A DNA stretch of 64,000 nt from Bromus sterilis. Its lineage: Eukaryota > Streptophyta > Magnoliopsida > Poales > Poaceae. Made by a program: the position numbers and the translations under genes. Below are positions 24,234 through 35,933 of this stretch, one piece after another. Numbering within the stretch: the first letter of the stretch is position 1; every line of letters starts with the position of its first letter. The notes beneath the pieces were generated by a model, which worked only from the letters and a program-made list of their open reading frames with translations, was not told the DNA's origin and made no database searches. The stretch covers positions 185,441,016 through 185,505,015 of the forward strand of contig OX465597.1 in assembly GCA_950022295.1 (NCBI GenBank), given 5' to 3'.

Positions 24234-27039
24234 TCGTTCCCGGCGCAATACCGCTCGCGGGCACCGTTGGGTCGCCCGACTTCTTACCTTAAGGACAACC
24301 GTTGCTTAGGTACCTAGAGAGGATATACAGATTCAGCAACGAGTGGAGGTACGAGGATTACTCCTCGATAGCTCACACTTGATGGTGGCTCGGCAGAGCC
24401 GAGTTAGGGGGCCTTAGGCGGTGTCTCCATTGTACCGTACCTGTGCAGTTGTATATATTGTATCCGTGTTCATTCCCCAGAGTGATCACGGCCCGCTATC
24501 TAATCCTAGATAACAATGCGCAGGGCTCACTGCTGAACAAGATATATATATATATATATTTATAGGCAGCATAGGATAAAGGAAGGTACATCAAGGGGCG
24601 AAAATGACAGGCTATGCAATTGAATAGGATTGTAATCGGAGCAGCAGCAGTAACAATGCGTAGTGCAAGAAATGTACGGAAAAGATAGGCAATATCTAGG
24701 GAAGAGAATGGCTCTGCTTGCCTGGAAGCTCGACGGTAGGGGCAGGGTCGTCGACGTAGTAGTCGTACCCGGCACCGGTGTAATCGGCGGCAGCGGGGTC
24801 TACCGGAGAACAAGGGGGAAGTAAACACAGTAAATACAAATAAATCATAGCAAACTGATGCAAAACATGACCGATGCAATGTTAATGGTGTTCTAACGCG
24901 GTGCAAGGTGTATTGCTCGGAGCGGGAATTCATCCGGGGATGAACTACCGGCTCCAGGTGATTATCGGACAGGGTGTTCGGAGGGGGAAGGGTTCATGCC
25001 GGAGGTGTCGTGGACATCCGACAAACGTGTGGATGGTGTAACCGTTCTAGTTGAAACAATCCGAACAACTTTCATGTTCAGAATAAATTCATCCGGATAC
25101 TTTGACAGTACTGGAAAAATCATCGGAAAGACGGTCTGGAGGGGGACGGTTCGATATTCGGTGTGTTAGAGGGGTGTGGTAGACATACGAATAGCGTATT
25201 CTTAATCGTTGCATTTTTCTGATTAATATTGATATATAAATTATTTTCATCGGAGTTAATTCATTTTTGGGATTTTCTTTTAATTATTAATTCTAACATT
25301 ATCCACAAGCTTATCCACAACAGTACACTGACAGGGTGGACCCACATGTCATACACAGAGGCATTTAAAGCTATTTTATTTAATTAAACAATACAGAGGG
25401 CCCACATGTTCATTGGCTGATTATTTACAAATCTCTATAATTTAATTAACTGACAGTGCGACCCAGCTGTAAGTGACTCAGGGATTAATTAACTTAACAG
25501 ATTGAATTAATCATTAAGCTAATGGCCTAGGGCCCACTGGTAAGTCTCACATGGGGGGTTTATTTCCTTTCATTTAATTAACATCCAATTAAGGGGGGTA
25601 TGGCCCCACTGGTCATAGAGGGGGGGTAAACATGAGGCGTGCGTGCCCAGGCAGTGCACACCGGCGGCAAGCCGGGGCACGGCGGTGCTGGTCCATGCCG
25701 GCGAGGGCCACGGCAGGGGCGCGGTGGAAGCCAGTAGGGTGGGCGCGCCCCGGGCGGCATGGGGCAGCCAGAGGCACGCACTGGACGCGGCTGTGGCGAG
25801 GCAGGGCGCGACCCAGGCGGCCTCGGCCATGGCGGGTACGAAGGCGGCCTACAGTGGGAACGTCCACGAGCATTAGCTCGACTCCGGCGAGTGTTCAAGT
25901 GGTGAGAGGCGGGGATCGAATGAGGAGGTTCTTGCGCGTCTACGGGTTCATTGGACGGACACAAGTAACGGCCACACCGGTGGCCACGACGAGCATTTGC
26001 GGCGGCCGGAGCATGGCTCCATGGCAACGACGATGTGGTGCATGGGAAGAAGCGCGGGTAGAGGGGAAAATGAGCAGGGCTCACCGTGGTTGTAGGGGAG
26101 GGGTCAGTGAGGCCGGAGAGGCTTAAACGACGATGTATTCCGGCGAGGCCGACGACGGTTGTGGACGGCGGAGAAGCTCGATTCGCGCCACCTGTTGGAC
26201 CCCGGCTCGATCTGCATGGTGGAGCCGACCTAGTGGAGCATGATGGAGCCCCAGACAGGACGACTTGGCCCGTGGCGGCCGCTGGCCGCGACGACTGCGG
26301 TTGCACGGCGACGGCCGTGGGGCGGCGAGCTGGGCGCGAGCCGCGGGAGAGGAGAGGGAGGCGGGATGGGGAGAAAAGGGAGGGCGCTAGGGTTAGAGTG
26401 CGTCCCGGGGGTCCTTATCCTCCAGGCTAGCCGGGGGATGGCCGACACGGCGGCACAGCCGGCCATGGATGGGGCACAGGCGTCCACGACCCCCCCGGTG
26501 AGCAGTAGGAAGAAGATGGGGAGGGGGCGTGGTGGGCCGGGGGGCTGGTGTTGCACTAGGCGAGAGATAGTCTTTTTTCATTTTTCTTTTCTGTATTGTT
26601 TTGTTTTCTTTTATTTCTTTTCTGTTTGTATTTTGTTTAGCTAGGTTTTGATTTTTGTAAAATGTTATACCTGTACCAATATTAGTGCTACACTTTACCA
26701 TGATGCCACAAAAAGTTTGGCCCACAATAAAATTCATTTGGGTATTTGTTTTATTTAAAAAGGATTAAAAGTGGCTGCTTTAGAAACTTTTATTTTGTTG
26801 GCAATATTTAAATAATGTAATAAAATATCATTGCTATTTTCTTGTGACCTACTGATATTTAGACATTTAATAAAAGTGGTTGCAATATTTTTGGACTAAG
26901 TTTAATTTCCACTTGTATCTGGAATTTTATTTGGTTTGAATTTGAACAAGATTTGATCAAGGTGATCATCACAGGTTAATCAAGGTGACTTGGTATTAGC
27001 ACAAGGTGGTTACTGTAGCGTGACACCCGGGGCGTTACA
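24234..27039 (-). mobile_element. Element B right (5') LTR, truncated
   Basis: 2.8 kb matching the outer part of the left LTR, with the single 'cctag' empty site at about 25525. The inner third (equivalent to 13252-14795) and the primer-binding site are missing. The break lies exactly beside the 22660-24232 LTR. Confidence 0.8.
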
Positions 27040-28518
27040 CCGTTGGGAAAGATGTCGGTGAAGACGCCACGATACGGCCAAAACAATGAAGTAGCGCCAC
27101 AAGTGTAGCGCATCGCGGGATTACACACATACGATGTACCCGACGTCCCTCCGGGCTCCGAACCAAAAGAGGAGCAGAAATAAGATGGATCCGGATCCCA
27201 ATTCCAGCAACACGACGGCGTGCATATGGTGGAGAAATCCCTAACCAAGTGTAGACTCCAAACAAGGGAGTCCACTCGAGGAAGGAGAAAGGAGGAAGAG
27301 AGAACTTAATTGAATGAATAAAAGAGCACCCCTACCCCTCCTTATATAGGCCAAGGAGGGGAGCGGGACCTCCCTCAACTTCCCATGTGGGACTAATCCC
27401 AAGGGGAGGGGGGTGGCGCACCCCTAAGGGTGGTGGGCCCCTTCATGGCGACATGGCCCATGGGGGAAGACTCCTTCTTACCTTAATGGGCCTATGAGGC
27501 CCATGTGCCGTTTAATTCATTATTTAATTACTTAAATCAGTTTTTTTTTTATTTAATTCATTAATTAAATACTAAAACATATTTAAATAATATTCTGAAC
27601 AATTCAAAACCCCCACAACCATTTCTGGCCTCCACCAGAACAGTTCCGGTGTTCTCTCCTATTTCTCTGGTGATCCCGAAACAATCCTTAATGCGTCAAA
27701 TACCCTTAAGTGTGACACCCTACGGTCCGAGAAACAGCAGACATGATCAGACACTCTCTGACCAATGACTAATCAATTGGACCTGGTTACAATCCTTCAT
27801 ATCCCCTGTGCTTCCATCGAATGAAACTTCATCGTTGTTGGATCCGTTTAACGTTGAGCATTATCCCTTTGTCCAATGGTACTTTGCTTGTCCGAGGTTT
27901 GATCGTCGGTATCGAATATACCTAGTTCATCCTCGTTACCGACAAACATGTTTACTAGTTCCCGTGATATTACAACCCTCGTGACTACAATCTGTATGAT
28001 GTAATATCACCGAGTGGGCCTAGAGTACCTATCCTTCACTCGGATGGACAAATCCCGCTTCGATCTATTTGCATACTCATCAACATATCTATTTCGGATT
28101 ACTGAAAGTGCACCTATCCGTCAGGCGGTGGGTTACAAATCAAAGCATCCTCATAGATAGCAATTACGTATGATCATTACGGTCAAAGGATCTGGTCACT
28201 TTGTTATAGTTATCGCAATGTTGAAATATGTGACCGAATCACATTGCATCACTTCTGGTGGGTGTGTGTCCATCATATCATTCTCCCAACGATACGACTC
28301 CATTTTCAACAGCTTAATATCTCATGATCAGGAAACCTTGATCATCAATTGCCCAATGGAATAGTATACTAGAGTTAACTAGGGACCTGGTTGTTTTATA
28401 CCACACGTGCATTAGTGTTTCCACATAATACGGTTATAGCACGGTATAAAACGTATTATGAACTTATGGAATATGCTAATAAACATATTTTATTTGCCTC
28501 TAGGGCACATTCCCAACA
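27040..28518 (-). mobile_element. Copia A 5' LTR, main part right of the B insertion
   Basis: Continues the LTR interrupted at 13251. It matches the left LTR from about 6807 to 8293, including the TATA motif and the terminal TGTTGGGAATGTGCCC (minus strand). It begins with ccgtt, the second copy of B's target duplication (4 of 5 identical). Confidence 0.85.
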
Positions 28519-29098
28519 ATGGCGCCATGCCGAACTGCTCACCAATGGAGGTTAGGTCCTTTACATAAAGCGACTTCTTCCACCACCCTTGAATGGAGTC
28601 AAGCTTATCCAAATCAATTTAGGGATCCTTCGTGTTGATGGAAATTGTAATGCCCCCAATGGAATACTCCCCGCATGACCTTTTCACGTTGAAAAGGTAT
28701 CTCCAGAGCTCCCAATGAGGGTACTCCCCCAAGAAACACTCGCACAACATGATGAAACACGCTATGTGCAGGATTCCATTGGTGGTGAGATCGCGAAGTT
28801 GTGCCTGATAGGCAAACAACAACACGCGAAGAAAAGTATGAACAGGGAGAGACAGGACGCCCTGGACGAAGCTGAGGGAGCATAGCCGTTCATCTTACTG
28901 CATGTTTGGTACATCTTCCTCCACAGGAATACTCATGGCGTCCTCCAAGACAAGACCCTCCAGCCTCAAAACAGCGAGATCGGCAGCACGGAAAGTCGAC
29001 GACTCACAACCACCTGATGACTTCTTCATCGCAATTACCGCTGCCACCTCCTTCTATATGGCCTTCGCATCCCTCGAGTTCTCAGCAGGCTTGGACAT
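28519..29098 (-). pseudogene. 5' part of the PF04195-like gypsy-associated ORF
   Basis: Reading starts at an ATG at 29098 (peptide MSKPAENSRDAKAI) and stays in one frame to 28519, broken by three in-frame stops (near 29054, 28901 and 28620). A conserved central block contains 'NGILHIACFIMLCECFLG' and 'PHWELWRYLFNVKR', then 'GWWKKSLYVKD'. This matches what I remember of the PF04195 'putative gypsy type transposon' family of grasses. The frame continues at 6555 beyond copia element A. The three stops show that it was already decaying or has decayed since. Its function in the element is unknown. Confidence 0.65.
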
Positions 29099-29889
29099 GG
29101 TGGATATTGTAGGAAGAATAAAGCAGGGCGCAGGAGGATCGGAAACAGGAAAAGGAAAGGATGGTAGCAAGATGGAAGGGATAGGGTAAAATCTCAATTT
29201 ACTGCTGGCCCCTGTATATATACAGTAGAGCGGCGCCACATTCACCATTCGCATGGGATATCGAATCTACAGAGCATGATCTCTCGCCCCACACGTGATG
29301 CCTAAATATCAACCGGCACAGCAACCACGCTGCCCATTACGCACGAAAAATGAAGCACCATCATCACGCCTTGCAAAATTACCACGCCATGATGAGTCAA
29401 ATCAGCTATGACTACGGTGCACAACTATTTGTAGCTGTCAAAAACCGTTGTGACGTACCATCTCCACAGAAGCGTCGCAAGCACGCCATACGTAACAACA
29501 TCACATTGACCACAATTATGACATCCTCACTACTGGAACATTCCTTTTTTCTATCTGTTTTTTCTTTGATTTTTAATCAAATAAACTCCCATCGGGAACG
29601 CACTATTTCTTCTAAAAATGTCAAATAGGTCAAGGCAATATATAGAGGTTCGTGTGCTAACTCTTCCTAATGTATCGTTCAAATACTACGCAACGGAAAT
29701 TAGAGTTCCCATCGCGGATGAAAGGCTCTAAAGACAAATCGAAGTAGTAACTCAATGAGTCAGTCGAGTGCCGACAGTTATTTCAAGAACCTCGACACGA
29801 GATTAATTACTACAAAATGTTCACTCAATATTTCTCCGAGTGAATACATTATTATGGCACTCGCCCTAAACTTTGACCCAGGCTACAAA
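29099..29889. other. Upstream/leader region of the PF04195-like ORF
   Basis: No coding frame of note. It contains a TATA-like palindrome (29213-29224), from which a minus-strand transcript would have a leader of about 90 bases before the ATG at 29098. 'cactactggaaca' at 29528 resembles a CACTA start but has no partner or subterminal repeats. The rest is unassigned and probably retroelement leader or LTR. Confidence 0.4.
29213..29224 (-). promoter_or_regulatory. TATA-like motif upstream of the PF04195-like ORF
   Basis: The palindrome 'tgtatatataca' lies 115 bp upstream of the minus-strand ATG at 29098. Confidence 0.4.
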
Positions 29890-30859
29890 CAAGCACCCTG
29901 GAAGCCTCGTCCGCAAACGTGTAGGTAAGACCCTGTTGATCCGTCGGTCGGGCCAGGACTTGCCACAACGCGACTTCACTCATGTTTTACCACACCCAAG
30001 GTGTGAAGAAAATCCTAACGGACACGTTGGGTCACTAAATTGCATTCGCTGGCAGTATTGATTATGTAAGCCCTCCACGGCATGAATCCTACTGACCCCA
30101 GTCTCGCCAAGTTCGAGTCGGGGGACTCGAGCTTGATTGGACTATTGAGGTATTTTCCACAAATGCAATTAACGGGGGATCGATCCGTCGAGTGCCTCAG
30201 GCACTCTAGTTCAACATCCCTCACAACTCACATGTTCATCATATAAGTGGTGTTGGTACAAGCGCACTTTTGTCCATGTAAAACCCATATTATGACACGC
30301 ACTTACAGATATTGCATATTGGAGTCCATGCGCGACTCTTCGAGTCCCCCAGGCACTCAGGGGCAACTAACGAGGGGATACCCCCACGACTCCCCTCCGT
30401 GAGGGTACCCGATGAGTATCAAGACCGGTGGCCCACTAGAAGCCTAAAAGGGCCCAACATCAACCTGCCGAGCCCACCCGCGACACCGACGATTGAAACC
30501 GCCTTGCAGTGCAAGACCAACATGGAGTCCAAGACTTGACGTGCAAGACTAAATAGAATAGGAAATCTCTTTGTAAACCTAGAAGGACTCCTCGAGACCT
30601 AGCATAGTATATAAATGTTGGAAGAGGGGACGTCTAGGGCATCCAATACATCTCGCAACCCCTCTGTCCGAAGCAATCTTGCCAGAACCACCACTGTAAT
30701 TGCCTCCAACATATAATACATGGAGCATGAATTAGGGGTTTTACCGATCGAGGGCCCTAAACCTGGGTAAATCCCTGTCTCCTGTTAGCCGACGAGATCA
30801 CCAACCTCACACTCCTTCCCCTTCAATCAACCCAGGGTACCTAACCATGGGATTTTCCA
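29890..30859 (-). repeat. Left arm of a large inverted repeat (gypsy LTR-like)
   Basis: Matches 31407-32370 in inverse orientation. Shared blocks include 'taggtaagaccc', 'gacttgccac', 'ctgttagccgacgag', 'ggtaaatcc' and the inner edge 'ccatgggattttcc'. The arms are moderately diverged. The arm abuts the 3' end of a minus-strand integrase fragment, as a 3' LTR would. Confidence 0.65.
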
Positions 30860-31406
30860 AGGACCACCCTCGTCAGCTGGGCCTACTTACTTGATCGGTG
30901 GCTCGAAGGACTTAAGAAAGTAAAAAGTGCGGATAGATTTATGAGTAGAAAAGTCGCAGCTAGGCCACAATCCACGGATTTCAAACATCCTCGCCGGTCT
31001 TGGGGTTCTTTAGTCGATAGGTCCCGCCGCCAATGACATCGGAGATGATGTAGGGCCCCCCCATTGTGGGGCTACCTTGTGGACTTTCTTTTGTTTTAGG
31101 AGAAACACCAGGTCGACTACGTTGAAGGTCTTGCTGCGTAGTCAACTTGTGTGGTAGGTGCGCAGCTTTTCTTGGTACCCGGTAGAGCTACATAAGGCGA
31201 TATCTCTATCTTTATGTGTTATGTCTTTAGCGTGCTCGAGTGCCTCGTCTTGTTCTTCCTCCCCGTATCTGGTGATGCATGGAGCATCGAATCTTAGATT
31301 GTGGTAGTACAGCCTCAGCACCGTAAACCATGAAAAACAGCGTGTACTTTGTCAAGGTGTTTGGCGTTGTGCGCAAGCTCCATAGTACATGAGGAGGATC
31401 GGCGTC
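30860..31406 (-). pseudogene. Ty3/gypsy integrase C-terminal fragment
   Basis: The minus strand reads 'LWSLRTTPNTLTKYTLFFMVYGAEAVLP' in overlapping pieces, the conserved end of the gypsy integrase core (LxxxRTTP...TPFxLVYGxEAVLP). After a frame break it continues into a 'WGGPY...GTYRL' block of the integrase C-terminal domain. It is enclosed between the two arms of an inverted repeat. The upstream pol is missing, so this is a fragment. The lineage looks Tat-like rather than CRM-like, judged by the 'YGAEAVLP' wording. Confidence 0.7.
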
Positions 31407-32370
31407 GGAAAATCCCATGGTAAGGTATCCTGGGTATAGATTGTAGAGAGAGGTGTAGGTTGGCGATGCTCGTCGGCTAACAGGAGACGGGGATTTACCC
31501 AGGTTCAGGGCCCTTGATCGGTAAAAACCCTACTTCCTTCTCGGTTGTATTATGATGGAGGCGATTACGATGGAGATCTCGTCGAGAGTGCTCACAACGA
31601 GGGTGTAGCTATGAGATTGGATGCCCTAGACGTCCCCTCTCCCATCCTTTATATACTAGGTTGGGTCGCAAGGAGTCCATCTAGGTTTACAGAGGTGGTT
31701 TCCTAATCTAGCTTTATTATTGGACACCAAGTCTTGGTTTGCATAATGTCGTGGACTCCTATGTCGATGCAGCCGTCGGTGCTTCGGGTGGTGGGCCAAT
31801 CCTGGGCCAGTCAAGGCTTCTAGCAGGCCTTCCATCTTGACACGCACCAGGTAACCTCACGCACATGAGTCGTGCGGGTATCCCCTCGTCAGTAGCCCCT
31901 GAGTGCCCGGGGGACTCGAAGAGTCACGCAAGGACTCAAACCTGCAATCAGACGTAGTAGTGCGTGTCGCGTTGTTGCGAGTCATCGCTTTTTTTTGTGA
32001 GAGAGCTTTCGGAGGGATGATAAGCTGAAAGGGCCGAAGGTACTCGACTGGTCGAGCCTCGATGAATTGCTCTAGCGGAAAATACCACAGCATCCCAATC
32101 AAGCTCGTGTCCCTCGACACGAGCTTGGAAACGACTGGTGTCAAGCAAGGTCCATGCCACTGTAGGGCTTATATGATCAATGCCGCAAGTTTCAGTACTG
32201 AATACGAACCTAACGCGTTCGTTAGTCGTTAGCATTCAATCATGCAACACGTATGGAACCTTCGGGAGTGAAGTCACACTGTGGCAAGTCCCGGCCCGGC
32301 CGACTGATCAGCGGGGTCTTACCTACGCTCAAGCTTGTGCGGCATCTGGGGTGCAATGTATGGTATCCCA
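31407..32370 (+). repeat. Right arm of a large inverted repeat (gypsy LTR-like)
   Basis: Inverted counterpart of 29890-30859. It starts with 'ggaaaatcccatggt' directly at the break in the integrase fragment, so an LTR of the same family probably inserted here in opposite orientation. Confidence 0.6.
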
Positions 32371-33025
32371 AGCACTGCTTGTAGGGGCGTGTGCATAAAT
32401 AGAATGCACCTACTCGGAAAATGATGGAGTGGACTAGAAGTGTGATCACTTTCGGAGCGTCCGAGTGCTCAGGCGAGGAATAAGTATATGCACCCACTCG
32501 GAAGACCGTCGAGTTGGCTCATTGTATGAGCACCGGCGGAGCGTCCGTGTGCTCAGGTGGGGAGTCCGTTTGCTCGTCTTTTGCGCCTTGAATGTTCGTG
32601 CAAGTGGTTACTCGAGCAATTTGTCATCTTGGAAAGTAAACACTTGAGCCATTTAGCGTGGTCGATTAGTCACTCAAGCACTTGTAGATGTATTGCTCTT
32701 ATCGGAGGGGAGTATCCACTCGCACCCTCGGAACTTGGTCCATGTTGCCTGTGCTCCATTAGCGGTGGCAGGGTGCTCTTGTCGGAGGGGAGAAAATTAT
32801 AGACAAGAGGATAAAAAATCAATAGGAAACGAGAGTGTCTTTACCTTGTCAGGGCATCTGTGCGGGCATCGAACCGTCCCATCTGTATGACCGGGATGTA
32901 CGAGGTCGTAGTGATACTTCTGATAACATGTTGAAGATGACGGTGGCAGGCTGCGAACCATCGCATCCGTTAGCAGTTATGATGACGTATTGAGTAACGC
33001 GTTGTGAGCTCTCTTCTTCTTCCGC
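32371..33025. other. Unassigned LTR-like DNA with an 84-bp duplication
   Basis: No gene seen. Two tandem 84-bp units start at 32406 and 32490, each from 'gcacc(t/c)actcgga' to 'ggagcgtccg.gtgctcagg'. Smaller echoes ('tcggaggggag') follow at 32701 and 32774. The region is probably the outer part of the right-arm LTR. Confidence 0.45.
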
Positions 33026-34637
33026 TGATACGTCCCAAACGTATCTATAATTTCTGCTTGTTCCATGGTCATTTGGTTGACATTGCTATGTGTTTTACGA
33101 CACTTTCATACCTTTTTACACATATTAGGACGAACCTACAAACTTAGTGCACCCAATGCCAGTTTCTGTCTGCTGAATTGCAGGTTTATACCCATATTTA
33201 AAGTGCCCAAAATAATTCCAAGAAAAATATATAAAAAATCAGCGTAAGGGAAGACTCCAGAAGCCTAAAGAAGAGCCGGAGGGGGGCCACCCCCCCTCCC
33301 AGGCGACCTCCTGGCGCGACCAGGGGTGGGGCCGCGCGCACTGGCCAACTGGGAGGACGACACTTCCCCCGGTACCCCCCCTTCGGCCTATATTTAGTCC
33401 TCGGTACAGAAACCCTATAAAAAGATCTCGCATCGCGAATTTTACCTCTGTTCCGCCGCCGCCGCGATCTCGAGATCGGGATCGCCAGAAGACCTCGTCC
33501 TGGCACCCTTCCACCACCATGAGCGCTTCCCGGATGTGCCATGAGTAGTCCCCCTTGTACCATGGTTCCATGACCAGTAGTTATGTGATGTCTTCTGTCC
33601 AATTTTGTGCTTCAATTCGTAGCCCTTGTGAGCTTCCCTACATGATCAAGGTACTTATGTAATCTTTCTGTTGGTGCTATGCTATGTTTGCTGGGATCCG
33701 ATGGATTGTGAGATTATGTTCAGATTGTGATGAGTTATATATTTGGTTCTCCTTTTATATTTTGTTCTTGAGCAATTCTTGAATGTTCTCTGTTGCTTTT
33801 TATTGCTTTCGCCAAGTAGTAGATAGTAACTCCAAGAGGGAGCATTATGCTTGATTGTGGGTTCATACCCCCCGATTTCTAGCTTGAGTGACAGAAACAT
33901 GAGACTAGGGGATGTGTGTTTGCCACCAGGGAGAAAACAACGATTCTTGTAACAGTGGTTGCGAAGATTATTTACATTACACCAAGTTTGTTAATGCAAT
34001 TGTCTGTTGCTTTGGGTTTACACTTTGGGTGGGGCTCACAATTTAATACCAGCGAGAAGTTCTAGATAGATATCTCAAGGTGGATGATTAGTGGGTAGAT
34101 GCTTATGAATAAACGGTCTACTTGTCTTGGCGTACTGCCCATACTTTTGAGCCTCTAACTTTTTGTGCCATAGTTAGCATTGCAGTGCGTTTATAATTTT
34201 TTCAATTGCGCAGCTGTAATTTCTTCACCCAGCTTAGGTGTTTTATCGTCTTTAGGGAGAGAGATATCACTAGTGAACATCATAGGACCCCGGTCCATAT
34301 TTCCACCATTGTTTACACCTGAACTCTTTATTGCTTTCATTTCCTTTTCGTTGCAAACACCACTAATATTTCCCGCTTTTTTTTAATCCTTTGTAAACAA
34401 CAAGACCGGAGAGATTGACAACCTCTTTGGACTCGTTGGGAGCAAAGTTATTTGTTGATGTGTGAAGGTCCATGTCAACTCCCTAGCTAGACAATTTCTA
34501 GCGCCCTTTTCACCTACTTGCAGAACTTGGAGTCCTATTGGAGATATAAACCTTGGTATCTTCACCAAGGTAAATTTACTGCTAGCTACATCTCAACCTT
34601 CCACTTGGGGTAACCAACAAGGGGCGAGAAGCCATCA
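33026..34637 (+). mobile_element. Element F 5' LTR
   Basis: 1612 bp, from TGATACGTCCC to GCCATCA, with a TATA-like 'ctatatttag' near 33388. A relative is at 1-1370. Confidence 0.75.
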
Positions 34638-34647
34638 AGACAATATC

Positions 34648-34668
34648 TGCCCCCCATTGCCGGGGACT
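34648..34668 (+). other. Primer-binding site of element F (Asp-tRNA type, degenerate)
   Basis: 'tgccccccattgccgggg' resembles the Athila-group site 'tggcgccgttgccgggg' with several changes. It follows the LTR end by about 10 bp. Confidence 0.6.
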
Positions 34669-34806
34669 CCAATCTTCAAGATAGGGGAGATGCACACTAT
34701 CTTTTACCTTTTCTTTTTAGTCTTGTTAGTTTACTTTCTAGTTTTTACTTTAGAGTCTTATACCAAAAACCACAAAAAATTAGTTACTTTGATCTTGCTT
34801 GTTACT

Positions 34807-35662
34807 ATGGATTCCACTAAAAACACCAAGTTGTGTGACTTCACTAATCACAACAACAATGACCTTATTAGCACTCCTATTGCTCCACCTTCCACTTCAA
34901 CACATTCTTATGAAATCGAACCTCCTTTGCTGAACCTTGTTATGAAAGAACAATTCTCCGGTGCTGGAGATGATGCTGCTTTGCACTTAAATAATTTTGT
35001 TGAGATTTTTTATATGCAAAAGTACAAAGAAGTAGATGGTGACATTTTTAAACTTAAGCTTTTTCCCTTCCCCTTGAGAGGAAGAGCTAAGGAGTGGCTC
35101 CAATCCTTGTCTAGGAATAGCATAGATTCTTGGGATAAGTGCAAGGATGCTTTTATTGGGAAGTACTACCCACCTACTAAAAAATTTCAGTTGAGAAGTG
35201 AAATTATGAATTTTAGACAACTGGATAATGAAAATGTTGCCCAAGCTTGGGAACATATGAAATATCTTGTTAAGAATTGCCCTACACATGGTTTTACTAC
35301 TTGGATAGTTATCCAGACTTTCTACGCAGGATTAAACTTTACCTCACGGAATCTGTTGGACTCGGCCGCAGGAGGAACCTTCATGTCAACTAAACTTGGT
35401 GTTGCCGAAGCTATTGGACGAGATGATGACAAATTATTCTCAATGGCGCACCGAAAGATCTCCAACAGGTAGGAATGTAAACTCTGTTGAGGAGATCTCC
35501 TCTTTAAATGGAAAGGTTGACTTGATCATGTCTTTACTTACTAAGCAAGCTCCTATTGAGCCTCATGATGTTCCTTTAAATTGTTTGGTTTCTCAAGAAA
35601 GAGAGAAATTTTATGTTAATTTTATTTCTAGGAACAACTTTAATAATAATGGGAACAACTAG
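34807..35662 (+). pseudogene. gag: Element F gag, frameshifted
   Basis: The likely start is the ATG at 34807 (MDSTKNTK), because the longer frame upstream lies inside the LTR. The first frame runs to a stop at 35470-35472 and contains the retrotransposon gag core, with 'LHLNNFVEIFYMQK', 'LRGRAKEWLQSLSRNSIDSW' and 'YYPPTKKFQLRSEI' typical of Athila-type gag. A frame change near 35390-35400 moves the C-terminal part to another frame (to 35662), where 'TNYSQWRTERSPTG' and an Asn-rich tail continue. Gag would form the particle around the RNA. The frameshift makes this copy non-functional, although the protein family is clear. Confidence 0.75.
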
Positions 35663-35933
35663 ACCGTTCCTGTCCAAATACTATGGGAACAACAACTCTT
35701 ATAATCACACTCCTAATGATAGAAGAATCCCTAGTTATGTGAAACTTTTATAAATAGAGAAGGCTACCAAGAACTACATCCACACTCAATATGAACAAAA
35801 TAAGGACTTCTCTCGACAATTAGATGAGCATTCTTCTATTTCACAAAACATTGGGAGACAACTTGAGAGCCTGAATAGTGAGATTTCCAATCTCTAGACT
35901 AGACTCACTACCACGGATACCCAAGATTCCAAT

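Larger units (their letters stand above)
13252..27039 (-). mobile_element. Long-LTR gypsy-type element B (LARD-like), rearranged
   Basis: Terminal bases are TGTGACGCTC at 13252 and GGGGCGTTACA at 27039, flanked by ccgtc/ccgtt. The left LTR (13252-18553) is 4.38 kb once a nested solo LTR is discounted. The right LTR survives as 2.8 kb (24234-27039). A pyrimidine-rich 'aatctcccccac' at 18554-18565 is the minus-strand polypurine tract, so the element is on the minus strand. No polymerase was recognised inside. LTRs over 4 kb with a non-coding centre are known from Triticeae LARDs such as Sukkula; assignment to that family is a guess. The interior also contains unrelated elements (20844-24232), and the 5' LTR has lost its inner third together with the primer site. 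Confidence 0.7.
6561..28518 (-). mobile_element. Copia element A (BARE/Angela-related), with element B nested in its LTR
   Basis: Two LTRs of about 1.73 kb lie in direct orientation: 6561-8293, and 13003-13251 continued at 27040-28518. Read on the minus strand, the LTR starts TGTTGGGAATGTGCCC and ends CCCCAACA, which resembles the BARE/Angela copia group. A Met-tRNA-type primer site (12985-13002) and a purine-rich tract (8294-8307) place the 5' end on the right, so the element is on the minus strand. The internal 4.7 kb carries only degraded pol. Element B (13252-27039) later inserted into the 5' (right-hand) LTR. The outer target duplication is atgga/atggc. Confidence 0.85.

Noticed and set aside
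29528..29540. CACTA terminus 'cactactggaaca'
   Set aside because: No subterminal repeats, no partner end and no duplication; a chance match to a short motif.
34462..34806. N-terminal extension of element F gag
   Set aside because: It lies in the LTR and primer-site region; the ATG at 34807 starts the recognisable gag.
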